A stretch of DNA of 64,000 nt from Sipunculus nudus (GCA_026874595.1 CM049313.1:78008659-78072658); one strand, 5' to 3'; positions 34,233-47,700 are shown, numbered from the stretch's first letter. Made by a program: numbers and translations. Notes: generated by a model not told the origin, from the letters alone.

Positions 34233-35428
34233 GTCTGTGACATAGTTCTAATAGATAAGAAGGGCATTGGCTGTGAATGCATTTATATAACAAGATGAAA
34301 GTCATGTAAGCTCGTCTCTCTGCTACTGATTGGATTTCGAGAGCACTCCGTAGATCACTGGTGCTTCTCTCATGATTGGACATATTGCAAATTATTCTAA
34401 CTGCGCGATTCTGTAGTTTTTGTATTTTAATCAGATTGGTTTTAGAAGTGTAACCCCAGATAGTCATCCCATAGTCTACGTGAGGCTGAATAAAACCTTT
34501 GTATATATTTAGTAAGATTCCCTTTTGTAAGAATCTGCTTGCTCTGAACAGAGCGCCTAATTTCGATGATAATGTACGAGATAAATGTTCAATATGATCC
34601 GACAAATTTAGATGGTCATTTAAAACAATGCCTAAATATTTCATTGTAGTACTTTGTTTTATGGCCGTTTGGTTAAGTGCAATATTCAATGGAAAATAAG
34701 ACATGTATCGTGATCTGAAAAGTAGTGAATAAGTTTTGTCAACATTTACTGTTAATCTGTTTTGTATGAACCATTCGGATAAGTTATTAACTCCCGTTTG
34801 CAATTCGTGTTTTACCTTTAGAGGATCATCACTAGTGAAATAAATAACGGTGTCATCCGCGTATATATTACAATGACAGTTTCCCACGTGTTTGTTCATG
34901 TCGTTCACGTAAATGAGAAAAAGGAGAGGTCCTAGTATGGAACCCTGGGGGATGCCCATGACTATGCATTTTAACGCTGATGTATTGTTTCCACTCCTGA
35001 CAGATTGCGTTCTTCGTTGTAAATAACTAGCTAGCAGGTCATGCGCGCCATCGATTATTCCGAACATACGAAGTTTAGCTTACAATATATCATGATCAAT
35101 GGTATCAAAACATTTTCTTATATCGAAGAAACAAGCACCAGAGTTTTTTTTCTGTCTATACCTTCCTGCCAAGCATTAACGACTTTGTGCATGCTAGTTT
35201 GGGTAGAATGGTGAGCTAGGAAGGCCGATTGGTCACGGGAAATCAAGTGATACTTTATAAGATGTTGCATTATTTGTTCATGAATAATCCTTTCAAATAT
35301 CTTGGGAATATGTGGTAATATTGAAATTGGTCTGAAATTTCCGGCATCGTCCCTTGGGCCTTTGCCTTTGTGAATCGGGGTTATCAATGCAATTTCCACT
35401 CATCAGGGAATATACCTTCAATCATACA
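34180..35428 (-). pseudogene. Reverse transcriptase of the CR1/Jockey-like LINE
   Basis: The frame 35399-35118 reads ALITPIHKGKGPRDDAGNFR then PISILPHIPKIFERIIHEQI (fingers), ending at LVLVSSI. A shift near 35070-35118 removes part of the palm with the first catalytic Asp. The frame 35067-34180 (295 codons) carries GIPQGSILGPLLFLIYVNDM, NIYADDTVIYFT (catalytic YADD), TVNVDKTYSLLF, TTMKYLGIVLNDHLNLSDHI and VDYGMTIWGYTSKTNLIKIQ. Upstream, in another frame, EGIFPDEW at about 35425 is the last readable piece. This is a fairly young copy with long open frames but at least two frameshifts. Confidence 0.92.
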
Positions 35429-35489
35429 CCTTGCGCCACCGGGACCGGCCAGATGTCCCCCTCCCCCCGAGCAATTTCTTGTCGCAACA

Positions 35490-36099
35490 ATATAAATAAA
35501 TATATATATGTGTGTGTGTGTGTAAAATCACACACACGTACAAATGCGTCATGCAAATGTCTACTGTAAAGGCAAGAATCAAAGTTTCCATTGTCTTTTC
35601 AAGCTTATTTTTACATTCAGTCCTATTTTGGAAATCCCTTTAATTCATACAGTTTATCACACAGAATCATTGGTTCAATTTGTAAAAAGTTTTGCATGTA
35701 TGAACATTTTATTTTCCATTCTCATATTAATTTCGGTTATACATGAAAATTCTTATTTCCTGCCAAAACCTTTCAACAGTTGAAAAATATTAAAGTATAT
35801 GTTCCTTTGTTTCTACCATTACATTAATTTGACAAAACCTGCAACAGGGTCTTCAGTAAAATTAAACTAACACAGTCTCTCTAAGATATAAATAATTTTG
35901 AAGTATTTTAACTGAAAATCACATATTTTCGTTTCTTTAGATAATAATGTTCCATTAATTTAAGACACCACTTTTCATCGATAAAATTCTATTTATAGTA
36001 CTTATTTTTCCCTTGTGTGGGGATCCCGTGTTTTAACTATATTAATAAAATAAGAATATGCCTGCTTTGTTATAACAGTTTCAACTGAAACCGAGGCTG
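35490..36099. other. Non-coding, with a (GT)n/(CA)n pair
   Basis: (gt)n at 35509-35523 is followed within ten bases by cacacacac, giving a small inverted repeat. Otherwise it is AT-rich with no gene. Confidence 0.55.
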
Positions 36100-37420
36100 A
36101 TCTGTTTTAAGCTCAGCTGACTATACGTCATCTGAGCTTTAGCAATAAGTCTTTGTCCGTCGTCCTTCCGGTCGTCAGGCCGTCTGTCCGCTAACAGGAC
36201 ACAAATCGTAACCGCTGGACCTAAAATTCTCTTACTTGACATCCAGAGAGGTCTATGAAAAATCCCCTTTGAAACCTGAAATTAGGTCTCTGTTACCCAT
36301 ATTCACCCAGCTATGAGACTCCGAACTACCCCCGCTCAGGTATCTGAATAACTAATGCCTTGACCACCATGATTCTTTGCATGGATATTGATCATGGAGT
36401 GTTTCATCAGTTTTTACAGACTGGTGGCGCCACTTGTATTTTTCTATTTTTTTACGATTTCTTTTCTCATTTTTGAGACCTTTAAAGATGTGGTCATCTG
36501 TGAACGGGGCACAACTCGTAACCGCTGGACCTAGAATCTTCTTACTGACATCCAGTGAGGTCCATGAAACATATCCTTAGAAACTTGAAATTAATTCTCT
36601 GTTTATATACCCATATTCTTCCAGCTATGGGGCTCCAAAGTAAACCCAAATTTCATAGAAAAGTTCAAGTATATGAACAACTTATGCATTGATCACCATG
36701 ATTCTTTGCATGGATATTGATCATGGAGTGTTTCATCAGTTTCTGCAGACAGATAGCGCCATCTTTTTTTTTATTTTTTAGGATTTTTTTTTTCGATTTT
36801 TGAGACGTTTAAAAATGCGGTCATCTGTTAACAGGGCATAAATCGTAACCGCTGGACCTAGAATCTTCTAACTTGAAATCCGGAGAAGTCCATGAAAAAT
36901 CTCCTTGCAAACCTGATATTTGGTCTCTGTTACTCATATTCTTCCAGCTATGGGGCTCAAAAGTACCCCCCAGAATAATGGAAAATTTCATAGAAAAGTT
37001 CAAGTTTCTGAACAACTAATGTATTGATCATCATGATTCTTTGCATGAATATTGATCATGGAGTGTTGCATCAGTTTCAGTTGCATTAGTATATTTTTGA
37101 TACCTTTAAAGATGCAGTCATCTGTTAACAGGGCACATATCATATTGATTGGATTTAGAATCTTTCAACTTGACATCCTTCAAGATCCATGAAAAGTCTT
37201 CAAGGAAACCTGAATTAGGCCTCTCTTACCCATACCATTTGAGCTATTGCGCAAAAGTGCCCTCAAAACAATTAAAAGTTTTAAACAAAAGCAGTGCACA
37301 AATCATAACCATTGGACCTAGAATCTTCTGATTTTACAACCAGGGAGGTCCATAATGAGTCTCCTTGCAAACTTGAAATTATAGGTGTCTGTAACTCATA
37401 TTTTCCAATTTATGCGGCAT
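36100..37420 (-). repeat. Copy of the ~335-bp tandem-cored family, opposite orientation
   Basis: Begins ttttaagctcagctgactat at 36108, the inverse of the array end at 18975. The complement of the 'gtccgtcgtcc' tail and then about four units follow, anchored on 'gtttcatcag' and 'ctggacctagaatctt' near 36230, 36530, 36850 and 37315. One ggtggcgccac palindrome half survives at 36423. Units decay toward 37420. The far terminus is not recognisable. Confidence 0.8.
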
Positions 37421-37909
37421 GTTTGAGGACCCTAGAAATAATGCAAAATACACACACATTGCGAGATTCCCCAGGAATTGGTGAATGGATTGTCCTAAAA
37501 TTTGGGGTTTCCTTTCATTTTGATTTCCTTATTGTTCCACACAGGTTATTCTGGAATATGAACTTCCCATGCAATGAACATATCAATACATATTTTGTTG
37601 AACCTGTAAGATAGTCTTTTGTTTACATTGAAACAATCTTGTGAGTCCATATTTTCCATAAAATGTTTCGGTAAAATTGCCAATTTTTTAATGTATAAAT
37701 GTCAATTATTAAATAGTACCTGTTGAGCTTTAAAATAGCAATCAATATGCCGGTTCATGTAGCAATAACTCCTTTATATATCACTCTCACTCTCTCATCT
37801 ATTGTCTTCCTCTGGCTTTTCGTTTTTGCTCTGGTGTGGATTTCTAAAACCCCCGTCACCCTAGAGGCTGAATGCCATTTGAATGAGAATTTTATGTATA
37901 TTCCTGGAT
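37421..37909. other. Non-coding
   Basis: No motif recognised. The short plus frame at 37723-37947 has a hydrophobic run (IVFLWLFVFALVWI) but no other support. Confidence 0.5.
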
Positions 37910-38560
37910 ATTTGAAGTGCATTCTAAATATTCTGACTGCCGTCTGAGTGCATTCTAAATATTCGGGCCCATTCTTGTGACCGGCTTGAATGTTTTATTC
38001 ATGCTTCGATCTTTCCAGGTGCATTCGAAGTTGAGAAATATCGAACGGCATTCGAAGAGTATCTAAACTGCTTTAGAAGTGTATTTTTAACTGCACTATG
38101 ACTGGATTCTAAATATTCTTATGGCATTCCAACAGCATTCGAAACATTCTGATCGCATTCGAGGGAGAACCGAAACGGCAAGGCACTTCAAATCCTGCCG
38201 GAATGCAACTCGAATGCTGCAGGACCGTTTTCAATAGTAAAAGAATTCAGCTGGAATGCACTCCGAATGTCGTTGGAATCTTTTGATTGCCGTTCGATAG
38301 CGGCTCGAATGCCGTCCTAACGTCCCGATTTGCCCTCGAATAAGTCCGGACGTAATTCAGAATACTGTTGACTTTCATAAAACGCGGCCAGCTCGTTGAA
38401 GAAGGACTGTGGGTCATCCTTATTTTAAGTATTCGAATTGTATTTTTTTTTGTGAATTCTTGAAGGTTTGAACCATAATCGGCGGCTCTTCCGGGAGCAT
38501 TTTGACTGCATTCAAGGTGAATTCGTCTAGCATTCGAGGCATCTTCCGACCAGACTTATT
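37910..38560. repeat. Clustered GCATTC/GAATGC words with dyad arrangement
   Basis: gcattcNNa words are frequent on the plus strand from 37917 to 38165. From about 38199 to 38335 the same words appear as their complement (gaatgc, cgaatg). They return to plus orientation near 38509-38540. Spacing is irregular, about 20-40 bp. No coding signal. Confidence 0.6.
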
Positions 38561-39694
38561 CGCCCAGCAATCGAACTCTTTCGTACTTTAAATACTGGTA
38601 TATTTAAAGGAAGATGTCCATTTAATCATATGCCCGGAAAGTTCTACTGTGGCACGTATATAGCTCGTATTTTTTACCGCGCAGATGATAGGATTTCGTC
38701 ATCATGCACATGCGACAGTATCTCGTCCTCATGCAAAAAATAACGATGGACAACACACGATGACATTTTTAATCATTTAGGCATATCCACATAAGATTAA
38801 GATTTATGGTGGGTTTATGGCAATATATGATTGGAGAACATGAGCTGAGACCCAAATCAGCGGAAGAGCGACCCTGTCAACTGTAATAGCCAGCTATACA
38901 CTTGCCTTATCTGCAGAATTTATGTGATTTTTGGCTAATGAACGGTAGGTTATCCTGCAAGGAAAGGTTCTTATAATACCTGTGTGACGGATATATGACC
39001 TTGTGTATCTACATACCGTTCATACACAGGGTACATATAATTTGATATGAATTATTTTCGATGAGTTGCCTCAAGTGAAATACCTTTTGGAGGGTTTTTG
39101 TTGGTGTAAACACAGGTTTGTTTTCTAATTTAGCAAGAGTTACCGATAAAATCGAAAATTTTATCCGAATGACGCACTTATTTACTCTCAATATTCGTAA
39201 ATTCGTGAAAGGTTTTTCTTCGCATTTAAATTATTGTTGTAAAAAGTGCTAACATATGAAATATTTAGAATATTATTAATTTAGAAGGAGGCGTGGTTCT
39301 TCTTCCATACTTGTGATAACAGTTGATAACGGCACAGAGTCGTGTAATAGGAAACCTCCTGCCATGTGTTACTAATGAAATAAGTGATACCAGGTATAGT
39401 GCGAGAAATATTTTGTGCCTTGACGTATTAGAAGTATGTAGAGGTTGATAGTTGTACAAACCGGTACGGTACAATGGTGTATGATACATAGGTTATCAGT
39501 GCCGATATTTTATGAGAAGAAACTGAAATATTATTTTCTGCGGATTTATTGGAGTCTGAAACCTGTAAAACATGTGATAAAGTGTGAGACGAAACGGACC
39601 TGCCAGTGACAGGATACCATAGACAAACATAATCTATGTCAGCAAACCCATAACATGGTATATGCACCTGTGCACTCTTTGTAGGTAGAGTAAT

Positions 39695-39728
<34 letters not shown>

Positions 39729-41207
39729 GTAGACTGGCCAAGTCGATGCTATGGTTATAAGAACTAATTCCTCGCGCTGATATCAAACTTGCTCTCGGTG
39801 TGTCGCAACATTTAGAACAGGAACTGCCAACTGGCGGCAAATTATATAACCAACTTTACGGCTAACTAACCTACTCCGTTCATTTAGTGAAACAGATGCC
39901 ACTTAGTTACGTCTATCAGTACATGGAAGCACATTTTCTTAAGTAGCAGGGCAGGGCTGGAGGTAGAAAGTTGTCTTTTTTTTAGGCCGCACACTAGTGA
40001 AATATAAACGCAATTATTGGGCAAGAATTTAATAAACCTAAACCATTGTATGTTTGTGTAAATTGTGTTCATATTTTATCTAATACTTATAAAAGGAATT
40101 CGGTCAACATTTTCTCAATATTCTTTACAACCGTGTTGCGTATGAGAGTGTGCCATACCTCTCATTTTAAAGGTTATTGTTCCCGCAGTGACCTCGCCAA
40201 TATGAGGATAAATAATGTTGAATGCACACATCATTTTGAGTGATTTTTCGTGGTTAATAAATTGCTTGGAGGCTACCATGCACTGAAAACAGCCGAACTG
40301 TCTTCGACAATGACCAGAATACTTGCGTAAACAAACATCTGACACCGAAACCTGCAGCGACGGACTGAGGACTATTGGGCACATGAATAACCCTTGCTGT
40401 CAGGGACGGATATTAGCATGTTTGGCCTGACGATCTCTGACCCACGAGCATGGTCAGCAAATGTGAAAACGTGTGTCTCGAGTTCCCTTAGTACTCATTT
40501 CTTATGTCAATAAGCAAAAATGCTCAATCTCACAAATAACCCAAGTAATCCTTTTGCAAAATGTTAAAATGACTGCGAAACGTGTCGCTATCGCCTGACA
40601 TTTACATGATCTATCAACAATTCTTGAAAAGCTGTATCACGTAAACTATCCAAGAAAATACGTGCATAAGTTTATAATGACAATACCGCGTCACGGATAT
40701 TACACCGCAAAACAGATCCACTGGTTTATCAATATACAAAATATACACGGACAAATTCCTTCTGTTGGTTATATTTGGCATGGGTGTTGTCGATGTATAC
40801 TCTTTGTTTGCTCCATTTCCTTAATTTTGTAATTACACTCCTCAGGTTGTTTCTGCGTAAAAGGGTGCGCTTGTGAATATGAGCAGAAAGTTTATCTTTG
40901 ATATTCATATTGATAGACGGTCTTTCGGGAGAATATGACATACAGGTAACAAGGACATTACCCGGCCGACAATCAGGGGGAAACAGTGCTTAATACGCAG
41001 GCCGCCGATCAAGACTTCTCCAATTAAATTTTGTCTCCCTTCTTTTATTGGTTTTCCACTTAAAATACATAGTATATTATGGTGGCTGATTTAGGGCACA
41101 GAAAAAAATATTTATCTCGAGTTCCCGACATAAATTCTTACCAAAAATATTTTGCTGCGGAAAAAAATTATCTCGAGATCTCGAGATGTTAAGTCGAGAT
41201 TGTTTCA
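38561..41207. other. Non-coding
   Basis: Contains a compound (GA)n/(GACA)n run at 39695-39727. Minus-strand frames at 39265-39840 and 40115-40384 show no domain. Nested ctcgag/tctcgagat words occur near 41118-41205. Confidence 0.5.
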
Positions 41208-41761
41208 GGTATATCTTTTATTGTGCGCTGTTGACATTCTGATTCTTGTAAAGCAGGCCATGGTTTATTGTGCGCAGGAGTTACATGTGTCTCTTAGGCC
41301 GGCATAGTTCGTTCCCATGAGAGACGTGCGATTTGGCCTGGCACGCGTGTGGGGTCTGATGTGTAAAATCACAGCGTTCTTTGTTCTAGATGTTTCAAGT
41401 CTGTTCCTGTAACGTGTGTATTGTTCTTTGGGATTTTCGATTTCTAGTACTTTCGGATAAAAGGTTATAAATACGGGCTGTGTTTAGAGCCAGTAGAGGA
41501 GAGAGAAATATTCCAGCGGACACGGAAGAGTGTGAGTCAGTTTGTAAACCCTTCCGATAATTGCAGCACTTATAGAAATTCTTCGAACTGTGTAACAGAT
41601 TTTATTCAGTCTTCAGTTTGCCTTTGGGATTATTGCCAGAACTTCACTTTTGGATTACAACAGATTGATTTTGAGATTACTTTAGACTATAATTCTATGG
41701 AAGATTTACGTGAATTGTTCATCTGGAATATATGTTTTAAAGGACTTGTTGAGCTGTGACA
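41208..41761 (+). promoter_or_regulatory. Possible solo LTR with TATA box
   Basis: A TATA box (tataaata, 41466-41473) is followed by a purine-rich leader (agagccagtagaggagagag). At the right end, tgtgaca is followed immediately by gtggtggtatccaga, which resembles a tRNA-Met-type primer-binding site placed after an LTR ending in CA. The left end (tgtttcagg near 41210) is a guess. No pol sequence follows, so this would be a solo LTR or LTR plus leader. Confidence 0.35.
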
Positions 41762-44700
41762 GTGGTGGTATCCAGAAAAGCCTTGGATCCGGACACTCTG
41801 GTACTATACAGTTTATTTATTATATTGTGTAATTGTATTGATTTGCTGTTATACTGTTGTTTTACTGTGTAATAGTATTAATTTAGTGTATTGTAATGTT
41901 AGGGTTGTTTTGAGAATGAATTATAATTATTTGTAAACAAAAAAATCCACTGACTTCTTTATTCATGTCATGAGTTATTGAAAGATCACTAGTTGATGTT
42001 CGTCAGAGTAGATGAGGCAATGCAATATTCGTCATTTACAGAACTTGTACTCACTGAATGAAGCCAGATGTCTTTGCCAGAAGTCTTCTATTACGATCGG
42101 TGGCCGTTTTTGCACTCCCACCCTGACCCATGTTATATACACGTCGATATAAAACGAAAGGCACCATCTTTAACCTGGGGGATTGGCTCATTTTTATGAA
42201 AGGCTGAATATGCTTATGTTTATTTGACAGACGTCAGATAAAGGAGTCGGTCCTTTTAACTTTGTTTTGCTTTACGTCAATTAAGCATCCAATGGTTCCA
42301 CAAATTGGTCCGAAACCCTTCGAAAAGGTTGCGGCGGGTGAAAAAAAAGGGGAGGGGTTCCGCTTCTGTAACTAATGGGGTATACCTTTTCTTTCTTTAG
42401 GAACAGCTTCCTTGCTCTAAAAGATACAATTAATTAATCTTTCATATCTTCCTTACATCAATCTATCCTTTATAGGTCTATCAAAAATAATAATAAATGT
42501 AATCAGTCAAAGATCTTTCGAAATCTGATTCCTGTCCCATTCCGGTTCGCAATTGTAAGCATAATAACTGCCAAGGTTTTCAAAGGTAACAAATACAGAT
42601 GTATGAATTCCTGGCCACAGGCACAGCTCAACAAATAAATGCAAAAATATTTGTACATATCCTTTGGAACGCTATCCCACTGAAAAATTGTATTTTATTT
42701 TAACTTTTAAAATGAAAGTGAGCCAACCTTCTTCACCTCATTTAATACATCACCCCCTCCCCCACCCCCCTATTCCCGAAAAAGTCCCGGTTACCGGCTT
42801 TATCAGCTAGTAATTTATTAACTTATTTTGTTTGTGCAGCTGTCCGGGTTTTCCTCCATGTTTTGCTCTTTCTCTGCTTTGTTTCACTGTTTTGTAAATT
42901 GTTGTAAATGATATATGTCAAGTCCTCTACGTCTGTGCATGTTCCCTCTTTGTAAATTTGCTTTTGTTTCCTTTTAGACAATAATTATCTAACGGCATAC
43001 GAAAAATAATAACTGAATGTATAATTTGTTGCACGTACCTGTATATAGTCCTTATGACGGAAGAGACGCTTTTATTAATATAAAAACCGATACTAGTATT
43101 ATCTTCTTAGTCATCATGTTTCTCGATGCTTGGCCACACTGCATGCTAGATATTGTGTTTGTTTTTTCATCATATAAAGATTGGAGGTTTTATAAATTCA
43201 TTGGAAAAATTGTTACGATCAGAATTGTAATAACCGGCCAATTCGCAATGAAAACCAATACTACAGTTTTGGTCAAACATAAGTCAATGATTTCATTTCT
43301 TATCTAAGTAGAAACATATGTCACCATGTCTACTAGTATCAATAAGTTTAGACAGTTTAGACTAAAATAAAATATTATGATTTGTGTAATTAATGATTAT
43401 ATTCGTTCGTCTTTCCGTTGAATTTTCTTTTATGATCAGTACAGTTGTTGATAGCCAATATTCATCCATGCAGAAATATAACGACAAAACCTACGGTTGA
43501 ATAACATTCGTTCTTACATTATCCTCCATCGCGAATTTTCCTTAGGTCATGGTTAATGTTCTAAATTCCAATTGATATAAATTGATATATATGTTTCAAA
43601 TATCTACTAACCTTGGTTCATGTTGTAAATATCTAATTTCATGGGCTTTGTTTCAAATATCTAATGACCTTTCCTCTGATAAACTTTGAAGACTAAACAA
43701 CACGTCTGCGGTGAGTGTTAAGTCTAGACTCCTAATTGTCCTAGCCCGTTTCGAAAATGAACATGTCCATCGCAGACCTTCATCCTCCAAATTTCTTAAT
43801 CAAGTTGTCTCTCAAGTCGTGGGAAAAAGTTTAATTTTAAAATGTTTTGACGGATTTCGAAAAGGTTGCCTTATAAGTAGTAACGGTCTAGAAGCAATAT
43901 TTATCTCTTCTGTTTAACAGACCCCTTTAGTTCCTACAAAACGTGGAGTAGGAATCTTAACAACAGACTTTCTAAAATACAACCCGCAGCTTTCTTTATT
44001 TAATAATCATGTCACTCAGACAGACGTGCTACAAGGAATAAAGAACACATATTGTATCCTACAAAAGTGTTCTCCTCAAATTAAGTTAAAGAAATTGTTT
44101 TCTTAATTAAAGCAAGACTGTTCACCTGCAGTCAATCATTGGACTGTGTCAGACAGCATTATCGGGTTAGGTGGTCTGGTCTATTTCTGTCAAAAATGAC
44201 CCGATATTCCCCTTATGTGCTTAATGTCGTCCGTTTATTTTAATCATAACAGTCCTTCATGTCAATATTTGCATTGTTTGCCCTACGCTCTTTACACAGC
44301 GCTTTACCTATGACCTACTACCTATATCGTAAGCGCTGTTTGATATGTCCTCGTATCCTGGATTGCTTCACCAGAGGGAGCACTGTATTTTTGTCCAATC
44401 AGATGAGACCTTGTGCTGGAAGACACAGCACAGCGAGGAATACACGGAACCAATGTTGTTCATTTCATTTTGAGTGACAGCTCATCGCCCTGGTAACCGT
44501 CTGAACAGGCCACAGGCTCACAGAGAATGGCCCCAGACGTGGTTTGCTTATGGCCTTCGGCACATAGGATGCCCGGCCGGTGAGCTGTAATTCAAACGAA
44601 ACGTAACAGCAAAGGCTGCGTGCACATCTCGCTGGCTGGTTTCAGTTCTGCAGACAACTGATACATCGCTACGCTAACACAGTCATAATGTCGTTATCGA

Positions 44701-47700
44701 ATATGTCGATGATGCGAGAATGCAGAGGGAGCAATTAAAATTCGACCATAAAATATCATCAAGCGGCTCTTGAAGCGCAGCTATGGGCGGAGCCAGGATG
44801 CCTGTCGAGTGTTTATTGGCATCAGGTTGGCTGCTTGTCGCATCATACGCACGTTTTTTTTCAGCGGACAACGAAACGCCATCTGGTGTCTAAATGTTAC
44901 ATAAACGGTCGAAGCAGGCAGCGTGAAAATCAGTTGCTTCTTTAGAAGCGCATGATTTCCGCTGCCTCGGGAGCGTATGTTTGCCCTTAATTATGTCACA
45001 TTTCAGAAGAGGTCTTGGAGAGGTTGAGCTTGGGAAGACTAATAAGAAGTGTTTTCAGGTCTGGAAAAGTGGTGTCTCAGTCTTAAAAATAGGTCTGAAA
45101 CCCTTGAAAAGGTTGCGACGGTTGGAAAAGAGGGAGCCATACCCCATTGATCCTCCCCCCCCCCCCCCCCCACCGTCTCCTGAGTCCGCTTCTGCATATG
45201 AATTTCTGTATTCAATGACAACAGCGTACATCTTTGAATGATTGGGTAACTTTTCATGCAATGGTACAGGTATTCATGTATAATGAAATCTTCCTAACAA
45301 AGAATATTTTCCCCCTTTTTTCGTGAACATGTTGATTGTTTCGTTTGGCATTGTGTCCAAGTCTAAGGCAAAATGTGATTAATGTTACCAATGTGATTAA
45401 TTTCTACCCTATGGTAGGTAGTTAGTTTTTCTTGTCTTTCAGTTAAATGGAAGCGTATATTAAGATATATTTTTTTTCTCTTTCTGTGTTACACTGGCAG
45501 CGTTTTTCTACAGTCGAACACTCCCCATCTCTCACTGTGAGAAGCGGACCAAAGACACAATGCAGCCGTGTCCGAGTAATCCCTCCGCGGGCACTCGGGA
45601 CACCACGTGGTCCTTTTTAAGTGATGGCTACAAGATAGCCACATATTCATTAGAAGATACATGCAATAAATCTAGATCTTGTAATCTTGCCCTTTTTAAC
45701 CTTTTGGGAAATCACACAAGATGAGCGCTCGCATGGCGGGATTATTAAGCTTTATTAACTAGGACGTACTTCTACAAGTTCCCTGTACAACATTAATAAA
45801 CGTCGGTTTTTAATTTCATCCAAATAGAAATTACTTAGCAGATTCCTTTGCCTTTCCATATCCCTTTTTGGCGTAAAACCTCCATGGTGATTTTTTTTGT
45901 TTGATGGGCAAAGATAAAAGAAGTTAGGTGTTACCATTTACACATTTATCTACCATAAACTGGTAGTTCAGGTGGTAAAAATGGTTTAATTTTTTCTGAA
46001 TCTTAACTATATGAATACTAAATCACTAATAAACCCAAGAGGAAATTCCATTTGTTTAGTTTCTGACTTTTAAAAATACGGCGTTCGAGTACAATGAACA
46101 TGAGTGTAACTCTTTACTAAAAAGACCTGTTGCATTATTTTAACGAAACAGGGGACTTAACATGCCAGTTAAGTTAAGAAAATTGAGTTTTGGCTAACGA
46201 TCAGGAAAGACATTCTGGCATTAAAGATCTCTTTTTTTTCAAGGAAAAAGTAAGAGCTATTCGGTTAGAGTTCTAAGCTTCTTAATAATTACCTCTAGGA
46301 ACTGAAGCCGTAGCGTGTGTTAAGAAACCGTTTGGTTTCAAGCCAGCTTTTGACACATTGATAGGGGCGTCTAGACGAGGAGAGTATTGATATAAAAATA
46401 ACCTGTAATTAGTTTTGTCAGATGAAAAGCTTCACTGAACCACGTGGGTGTGGCGAGTTGACTAAATAATAAAAAGTTTTATGAAATTATATTGTACTTC
46501 ACAGGTTCTGATGTGAAATATCTTCAGGCCTTGCAGGCAAAATTGAAAATGAAATAAAGGTCGCATTAGACACTAGGTCAGCAGTCTGTTCTACATAAAA
46601 ATGCCTGATGTAACCATTTAACTGTGATCGCAAACATATATCACCTCAAGCGCTAGGAACTTCGGGAAATATCAATTTAACATTAAATCCCTGCAATTGA
46701 TTGCATATAAACATTACATATATGCTGGTATGTTTTTTATCATAGAGAGCTTAAATACTAGTACTTATTTCCAATTTTGCTTCCACAAGGAGGGTACGAA
46801 TTCATCCCCGTACGTGTGTATGTTTCTAAGAGATTTCAAACATAACTCATTGAAAGTTCAGGGGATCCCGGGAATGGTACAGAGAAGAATCGATCAGATT
46901 TAAGTGTGGACAAAGTTCATAATCCGGATTCAGGAACGCCATCAAGAAATATTCACAAATGTACTGCCATCATGCAAGAATGAACTTAAGAACATGTCCC
47001 GAATAAGTGAATGAAAAAAGTCATCGCTGTTACTTACATTCTTTCGAATGTATATTTATAGTTACGAGTTCTTGGAGCTCTCCGTATATTAATGGGCCGC
47101 TGGGTTATATATCTTGAAGGCACATTAGCTGTGATGTAACCACTTTCAACGGACTTGGTGAAGTATAACGTCTGTGAGACATTATCCAGACTTGCAGCAG
47201 TTGATGCATGACATATTTTGGCTAAGCTCAGTCCTGGGGACTACAAAGATGAGAATATCCGGCTTTGAATTTAAAAGAACGGTCAGTCTCACATATGTTG
47301 TGCAGGATATTTCTTGAATAAAACCGTATCTGTACTATACATATATATACCTTAATGTTTCTAGCTTAGAAGGTCATAAAACCTTATAATTACGTCATTA
47401 TGGAAATCAAATAATGGAGGTGCACTGACGAAGGGTTCTTTGAATTTTTTTAGGTTCCCATTGTTGTTCGTTTGAAAAGGTCTATAATCATAATATATAT
47501 ATTATGCACTGAATTTTGAATTTTGTATCACTTGCAGTTTTAATATATCATCATGTCGAAATAAACATCCTGAGGCTAATGAGCAGTTGTACTCAGCAGT
47601 CGGCATTCCAATTAGAGCTCCGTTGCACTGACTTTAACAGACCATCCTTTTTTTTCCTTGCTTGCAGTCGTACCTTATATATTGTGCGAGAAGTCAAATG

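Larger units (their letters stand above)
33877..35428 (-). mobile_element. CR1/Jockey-like LINE, 5'-truncated, inserted in the TRIM 3' LTR
   Basis: Minus-strand LINE with 3' end at 33877, carrying a microsatellite tail of (AAAT)n (read as tatt repeats at 33877-33910 on the plus strand). The reverse transcriptase runs to 35428, where coding similarity stops. On both sides lie pieces of the same LTR: the first 43 bp at 33834-33876 and the last ~60 bp at 35432-35489. The middle ~60 bp of the LTR is missing, so insertion came with loss of target sequence, or the junction later decayed. Confidence 0.85.
33560..35489 (+). mobile_element. Miniature LTR element (TRIM-like), copy A, with nested LINE
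   Basis: 5' LTR 33560-33713. Internal 120 bp 33714-33833. 3' LTR begins at 33834 with tgttacggggtg, is interrupted at about 33876, and its end (gagcaatttcttgtcgcaaca) resumes to 35489. A primer-binding-site-like ggggactcgtcc (33719-33730) begins five bases after the 5' LTR. A purine run agagggggtg (33824-33833) abuts the 3' LTR. There is no coding capacity. Internal sequence matches copy B at 48842-48990, including cttgttctgatagcagaacg and gtgtgactcctgg. The LTR ends form an inverted pair (tgttacg / cgtaaca). Such features define a terminal-repeat retrotransposon in miniature. Confidence 0.8.
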
